Of a stretch of DNA of 8,375 nucleotides, positions 5,305-8,375 are shown piece after piece (position 1 is the stretch's first letter; each line of letters begins with the position of its first letter). This DNA is from an uncultured Lachnospiraceae bacterium (GTDB taxonomy: Bacteria > Bacillota > Clostridia > Lachnospirales > Lachnospiraceae). The stretch lies in NCBI GenBank assembly GCA_910585765.1, contig CAJUES010000029.1, forward strand, positions 34,768 through 43,142, read 5' to 3'. Under the pieces are notes generated by a model. That model made no database searches. It was not told the origin of the DNA and saw nothing but the letters and a program-made list of their open reading frames with translations. The position numbers and the translations under genes are program-made.

Positions 5305-5902
5305 AATATAAATGCTCCTGTTCTATATAGTGCGCAACCTCCGATGGAACCAGCTTAGAGATGGGCAGGCTGCTTTTAACTTTTGCTCTTATATCTGTAG
5401 ATGATATATCTGATTTGGGCATGTTGAGATAAACGATATCTGCACCGGATGCCTTCAAAAGATTTCCCTTTTTCTGGATCGCATCAAAATCATAGTCATC
5501 TCTCACCGCACAGACCAATACTGCCAACTGATAGATCTGTTCTGGGTTTCTCCATTGTTCGATCTGGAACAGGATGTCCGCCCCGATAATAAAGTAATAC
5601 TGCACATCAGGATTTGATGTTGTCAGGGATTTCAAGGTTTCACAGGTGTATGTGTTTCCTGATTTCTGTGCCTCGACCAGGGACAGCTCAAAATTGGGAT
5701 ATCGCGCTATCGCCAATGCCACCATGTCAACCCTCTTCTGTGTTTCCAGAACATTTCTTTTCATGTAGGAATTGCCGCTTGGCATGAACAGAATCTGATC
5801 CAGTGAGACCTGATCCTGTGCCGCCATAGCCAGCTGCAGATGACCATTGTGAATGGGATTGAATGTACCTCCCATAATGCCGATCTTCTTTCCGCTCCTC
5901 AT
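5291..5902 (-). CDS. nadD: NadD, nicotinate-nucleotide adenylyltransferase
   Basis: NadD joins ATP and nicotinate mononucleotide to make deamido-NAD, an essential step shared by the de novo and salvage routes to NAD. The 203-residue protein has the nucleotidyltransferase signature GGTFNPIHNGH (11-21), FIIGADIL (104-111) followed by a Trp (117), and ISSTDIR (166-172), which contacts the ATP phosphates. At the place of the common PPHK substrate loop it reads PSGNSYMK (41-48), so His is replaced; I take this as a lineage variant because both ATP motifs are perfect. GGAGGT lies 6 bases before the ATG at 5902. It follows yhbY by 16 bases and overlaps yqeK by 14, a pairing common in Firmicutes. Confidence 0.94.
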   Translation of the reverse strand: MRSGKKIGIMGGTFNPIHNGHLQLAMAAQDQVSLDQILFMPSGNSYMKRNVLETQKRVDMVALAIARYPNFELSLVEAQKSGNTYTCETLKSLTTSNPDVQYYFIIGADILFQIEQWRNPEQIYQLAVLVCAVRDDYDFDAIQKKGNLLKASGADIVYLNMPKSDISSTDIRAKVKSSLPISKLVPSEVAHYIEQEHLYYEED

Positions 5903-5918
5903 GGAATACCTCCGCTGT

Positions 5919-6209
5919 TTACTTTGGCAGAACTATTTTGGGGTTCTCCTTGAATGGTTTATACAGTACGATCTTCTTTCCGATCACCTGGACCACTTGT
6001 GCATGTGTGCGCTCGGCGACAACATTTGCGATCTCCTTGGGATCGTCGATACAGTTTTTCAGCACTGCTATCTTGACCAGCTCATGGGTATTAAAAACTT
6101 CTGAAATTGCCTGAACATTCTCAGGAGTGACGGATGATTTTCCTATTTGAAATACTGGCTCTATGTTCATCGCCAATCCTTTCAGGTAAGATCTTTGTTT
6201 GCTTGTCAT
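5919..6209 (-). CDS. yhbY: YhbY family CRM-domain RNA-binding protein
   Basis: A single CRM domain fills this 96-residue protein, as is normal for YhbY (YqeI in B. subtilis). The family associates with pre-50S particles and is thought to act in large-subunit assembly. Diagnostic stretches are LKGLAMNIEPVFQIGKSSVT (9-28), where the GxxG-like loop GKSS contacts RNA, HELVKIAVL (42-50) and VQVIGKKIVLYKP (73-85). The ATG at 6209 has AAAGGGAAG about 10 bases upstream, and the gene begins 21 bases after the obg stop. Its place between obg and nadD is the usual Firmicutes order and agrees with a ribosome-maturation role. Confidence 0.93.
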   Translation of the reverse strand: MTSKQRSYLKGLAMNIEPVFQIGKSSVTPENVQAISEVFNTHELVKIAVLKNCIDDPKEIANVVAERTHAQVVQVIGKKIVLYKPFKENPKIVLPK

Positions 6210-6230
6210 AGTGTATATCTTCCCTTTCTT

Positions 6231-7526
6231 TTACTCTTTATAATAATTAAACGCCAACCCGTACATACGCACGGTATCGCCTTCCTGGACCCCGTGTGCC
6301 TCCAGCGCATCGAGTATTTCATTCTTTTTCAGAAATTCCTGGAAAAACTTAAAGCCGCGCTCCGATTCAAGATTGGTATATCCGAGCATTTTCTCGATGC
6401 GTGGTCCTTCAACAACATATTCATTCTTCTTCTCGTCATATTCGACTGTGTACGGCTCATTTCCCGCGACGAGATCTGTATCGGGATCATATTCCGGTTC
6501 GAATACCGTGGGCGGCTCGTTGATCTGGGAGAGCAGATCTTTCACGTAATACAGCAGGTCTTTCAGCCCCTGGCCTGATACGGCTGAGATTGGAAACACC
6601 CGGATCCCTTTCGGCTCAAACTCTTCTCTGATCCTGGCGACAGGATCTTCGTCACTCCCCGCATAGACCGCATCGATCTTGTTTGCAGCGATCACTTGCG
6701 GTCTATGCGCGATATCCGCATTGTACGCCTCAAGCTCTCTGTTGATCGCATAAATATCCTCGATGGGATCACGCCCTTCTGTGGAGGCGGCGTCAACCAA
6801 ATGGATCAGCACTTTCGTGCGCTCGATGTGGCGCAGGAACTCATGTCCGAGTCCCACTCCTTCAGAGGCACCCTCGATCAGTCCGGGGATATCCGCGATC
6901 ACGAACCCGTCTCCGCCGTCGAGATCCACAACACCGAGATTGGGATTCAAGGTCGTGAAATGATAATTGGCGATCTTGGGTTTTGCGTTCGTGACGCGCG
7001 ACAGGAGTGTGGATTTCCCGACATTGGGAAACCCGACAAGACCGACATCCGCGATCACCTTCAGTTCAAGGAAAAGGTCGAGTTCCTTTGAGGGCTGCCC
7101 CGGCTGGGCATACTTTGGCGCCTGCATCGTGGATGTGGCATAGTGCTGGTTGCCGTTGCCCCCTTTTCCGCCGCTCAAAAGGATCTGTCTGCGATTATCA
7201 CCGGACATATCAGCGATGATCCTGCCGGATTCGAAATCCTTTATAACTGTTCCCTCAGGAACTTTGACGATGATATCCTCGCCGTTTTTACCGCGGCAGT
7301 TCCGCTTTCCGCCCTGTTCTCCGTCCTGGGCGCAGTACTTTCTGATGTGGCGCAGATCAGTCAGGGTGTTGAGCCCTTCATCTACCTCAAATATCACACT
7401 CCCACCGTTGCCGCCATCTCCGCCGTCAGGTCCGCCGTTTGGCACGTACTTTTCGCGTCGGAAGGATACATGCCCGTCACCGCCCTTGCCGCTTCTGATA
7501 TATATTTTGGCTCTATCTGCAAACAT
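6231..7526 (-). CDS. obg: Obg (CgtA), ribosome-associated GTPase
   Basis: Obg is an essential GTPase that binds the 50S subunit and links ribosome assembly to GTP/ppGpp levels. The 431-residue protein has three parts: the Gly-rich Obg fold (1-157; GKGGDGHVSF, NGGPDGGDGGNGGSV), the G domain with G1 GFPNVGKST (165-173), G2 FTTLNP (190-195), G3 DIPG (212-215), G4 NKID (282-285) and G5 SAVSG (314-318), and the C-terminal OCT domain (about 350-431). The ATG at 7526 is preferred because AAAGG lies about 11 bases upstream and the product then begins MFADRAKIYI like other Obg proteins; a TTG three codons earlier would be almost on top of the RBS. A stem-loop separates it from rpmA, so its expression may be partly uncoupled from the ribosomal genes. 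Confidence 0.97.
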   Translation of the reverse strand: MFADRAKIYIRSGKGGDGHVSFRREKYVPNGGPDGGDGGNGGSVIFEVDEGLNTLTDLRHIRKYCAQDGEQGGKRNCRGKNGEDIIVKVPEGTVIKDFESGRIIADMSGDNRRQILLSGGKGGNGNQHYATSTMQAPKYAQPGQPSKELDLFLELKVIADVGLVGFPNVGKSTLLSRVTNAKPKIANYHFTTLNPNLGVVDLDGGDGFVIADIPGLIEGASEGVGLGHEFLRHIERTKVLIHLVDAASTEGRDPIEDIYAINRELEAYNADIAHRPQVIAANKIDAVYAGSDEDPVARIREEFEPKGIRVFPISAVSGQGLKDLLYYVKDLLSQINEPPTVFEPEYDPDTDLVAGNEPYTVEYDEKKNEYVVEGPRIEKMLGYTNLESERGFKFFQEFLKKNEILDALEAHGVQEGDTVRMYGLAFNYYKE

Positions 7527-7562
7527 TACACTCAAAACCTTTCTATAAAGACTGTTATATGG

Positions 7563-7591
7563 AAAAGGCTTCAGGTGAAACCTGAAGCCTT
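7563..7591 (-). terminator. Stem-loop between rpmA and obg, probable partial terminator or attenuator
   Basis: AAGGCTTCAGGT (7565-7576) and ACCTGAAGCCTT (7580-7591) form a perfect 12-bp stem with a 3-base loop. On the minus strand only about four T residues follow (opposite 7563-7566), a weak U-run, so some transcripts would stop and some read into obg. No convincing separate obg promoter is seen in the remaining 37 bases. Confidence 0.7.
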
Positions 7592-7611
7592 AGTAGATTC
7601 GTAATATGGTC

Positions 7612-7899
7612 CTATTTCTCTTCTACAGGATAAACGGAAGCCTGCTTTTTGTCTCTTCCTTTTCTCTCGAATCTGAGTACACCGTCAACTAATGCAAACA
7701 ATGTATCGTCTCCGCCGATTCCAACATTTACGCCCGGATGAATCTTTGTCCCGCGCTGTCTATATAAAATGTTGCCTGCCTTTACGAACTGACCATCTGC
7801 TCTCTTCGCACCTAATCTCTTAGACTCGGAATCTCTACCGTTTTTTGTAGAACCTACTCCCTTTTTATGAGCAAAAAACTGAAGATTTAACTTCATCAT
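7612..7899 (-). CDS. rpmA: Ribosomal protein L27 with cleavable N-terminal leader
   Basis: L27 is a 50S protein whose N-terminus reaches the peptidyl-transferase centre. The 95-residue product begins MMKLNLQFF then AHKKGVGSTKNGRDSESKRL, the Firmicutes form in which nine residues are removed at LQFF-A so that the mature protein starts at Ala10. The body has the usual KAGNILYRQRGTKIHPG and GDDTLFALVDG. Two ATGs stand side by side; the first (7899) is chosen because it aligns with the ten-residue leader of B. subtilis L27 and lies 9 bases after AAGGAGG. That ribosome binding site spans the end of prp, which stops 4 bases before the rpmA start, so the protease and its substrate are tightly coupled. 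Confidence 0.97.
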   Translation of the reverse strand: MMKLNLQFFAHKKGVGSTKNGRDSESKRLGAKRADGQFVKAGNILYRQRGTKIHPGVNVGIGGDDTLFALVDGVLRFERKGRDKKQASVYPVEEK

Positions 7900-7903
7900 G
7901 GTA

Positions 7904-8266
7904 TTACACCTCCTTGATTATGAGTTCGAAATAGTGCCCCTTCTTCGATCTTCTAGCAGAAAAAGAGGATTTCTTTCCACCGTAATTTTGTTCGATCTCT
8001 TTTAAACCCATCACCATAGAGTCCATCAAAAGTTTTGTCTTATCGTTGATCTCATCAGGAAAATGACACTCGATACAGCCTTCCTCGTTGCTCTCGGTAA
8101 TCATCTTTTCTCCTGCCAGTTCCTCTATGGAATTCAGCGTATTGATTACCAGGATCGAAATCGCGGCACATACGATATCACTCCCTGCCGGACCAAAGCC
8201 CGCATGACCCATGCAGGTAAACCCTTTGTAACTGTTTTTGGATTTAAAAATAACAATCGTAGTCAT
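7904..8266 (-). CDS. prp: Prp, cysteine protease that processes ribosomal protein L27
   Basis: Prp (YsxB family) removes the N-terminal leader of L27, a step shown to be essential in Staphylococcus aureus. This 120-residue protein has the active-site region GHAGFGPAGSDIVCAAIS with His21 and Cys33 as the likely catalytic pair and conserved Asp30. The spacing His-x11-Cys matches the family. It lies between rplU and rpmA in the standard order and ends 4 bases before rpmA. The ATG at 8266 is the only sensible start: an ATG slightly upstream meets a stop after two codons. No clear Shine-Dalgarno sequence precedes it, and the rplU stop is only 23 bases away, so it may rely on ribosomes finishing L21, which would keep the protease scarce relative to its neighbours. 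Confidence 0.93.
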   Translation of the reverse strand: MTTIVIFKSKNSYKGFTCMGHAGFGPAGSDIVCAAISILVINTLNSIEELAGEKMITESNEEGCIECHFPDEINDKTKLLMDSMVMGLKEIEQNYGGKKSSFSARRSKKGHYFELIIKEV

Positions 8267-8289
8267 ATCATATAAACGAACAACATCTA

Positions 8290-8375
8290 TTAAGCGTTGA
8301 TTTTATCAATCTTAACCCGAGTGTATGCTTGTCTATGACCGTTTTTCTTGTGATAGCCTGTCTTTCTCTTGTACT
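8290..8375 (-). CDS. rplU: Ribosomal protein L21, C-terminal end (cut by window edge)
   Basis: The last 27 codons of a minus-strand gene are visible, reading YKRKTGYHKKNGHRQAYTRV and then KIDKINA before the stop at 8290-8292. KRKTGYHKKNGHRQ followed by YTRVKI is the hallmark C-terminus of L21, a 50S protein that contacts 23S rRNA. Its place before prp and rpmA is the universal Firmicutes order. The start, promoter and any L21 leader RNA lie outside the window to the right. Confidence 0.93.
   Translation of the reverse strand, partial: YKRKTGYHKKNGHRQAYTRVKIDKINA

Noticed and set aside
7526..7535. TTG start for obg three codons upstream
   Set aside because: The AAAGG ribosome binding site would be only about 2 bases from the TTG; the ATG at 7526 has workable spacing and gives the conserved MFADRAKI start.
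7143..7604. 153-residue plus-strand open frame opposite obg
   Set aside because: It is an antisense shadow of the Gly-rich Obg domain, where Gly codons read backwards give stop-free Pro/Ala/Ser-rich frames.

Overview
The window looks like chromosomal DNA of a low- to mid-GC Gram-positive anaerobe of the class Clostridia, most likely the family Lachnospiraceae. This rests on strong GGAGG-type ribosome binding sites, consensus sigma-A promoters, a ribosomal protein L27 with the Firmicutes-type cleavable N-terminal leader plus its protease Prp, and the order rplU-prp-rpmA-obg-yhbY-nadD-yqeK-rsfS. The taxon is inferred from family knowledge, not from a search.

Right half (about 4337-8375, all minus strand): a dense housekeeping cluster. 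It begins with the 3' end of rplU (L21), then prp (L27-processing protease), rpmA (L27), a stem-loop that may act as an attenuator or terminator, obg (ribosome-associated GTPase), yhbY (CRM-domain RNA-binding protein), nadD (NAD synthesis), yqeK (HD-domain hydrolase) and rsfS (ribosome silencing factor). From obg to rsfS the genes overlap or lie within about 20 bases of each other, suggesting one transcript that joins ribosome assembly and silencing to nucleotide metabolism.

Middle (about 2962-4336): an SOS module. lexA (+) is divergent from a small membrane-anchored LysM protein (-) resembling the Bacillus subtilis cell-division inhibitor YneA, which is also divergent from lexA there. The LysM gene has a perfect consensus promoter (TTGACA-N17-TATAAT) with a near-consensus LexA box over its predicted start point, and lexA has a second box touching its -35. 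Both boxes sit in a repeated module of about 35 bp, in direct orientation, exactly 80 bp apart. lexA and rsfS converge on a 182-bp spacer with a bidirectional terminator and further stem-loops.

Left part (1-2950): an AI-2E family membrane transporter (-) with a terminator and a 30-bp tandem duplication just after its stop, and, divergent from it, a 353-residue XerC/D-like tyrosine recombinase (+) with all catalytic residues. The recombinase ends 11 bp from the end of the LysM gene with no terminator between them. The first ~105 bases may hold the N-terminus of an unidentified minus-strand gene. There is no rRNA, tRNA, CRISPR array, insertion sequence or prophage. The most interesting part is the duplicated operator region between the LysM gene and lexA.
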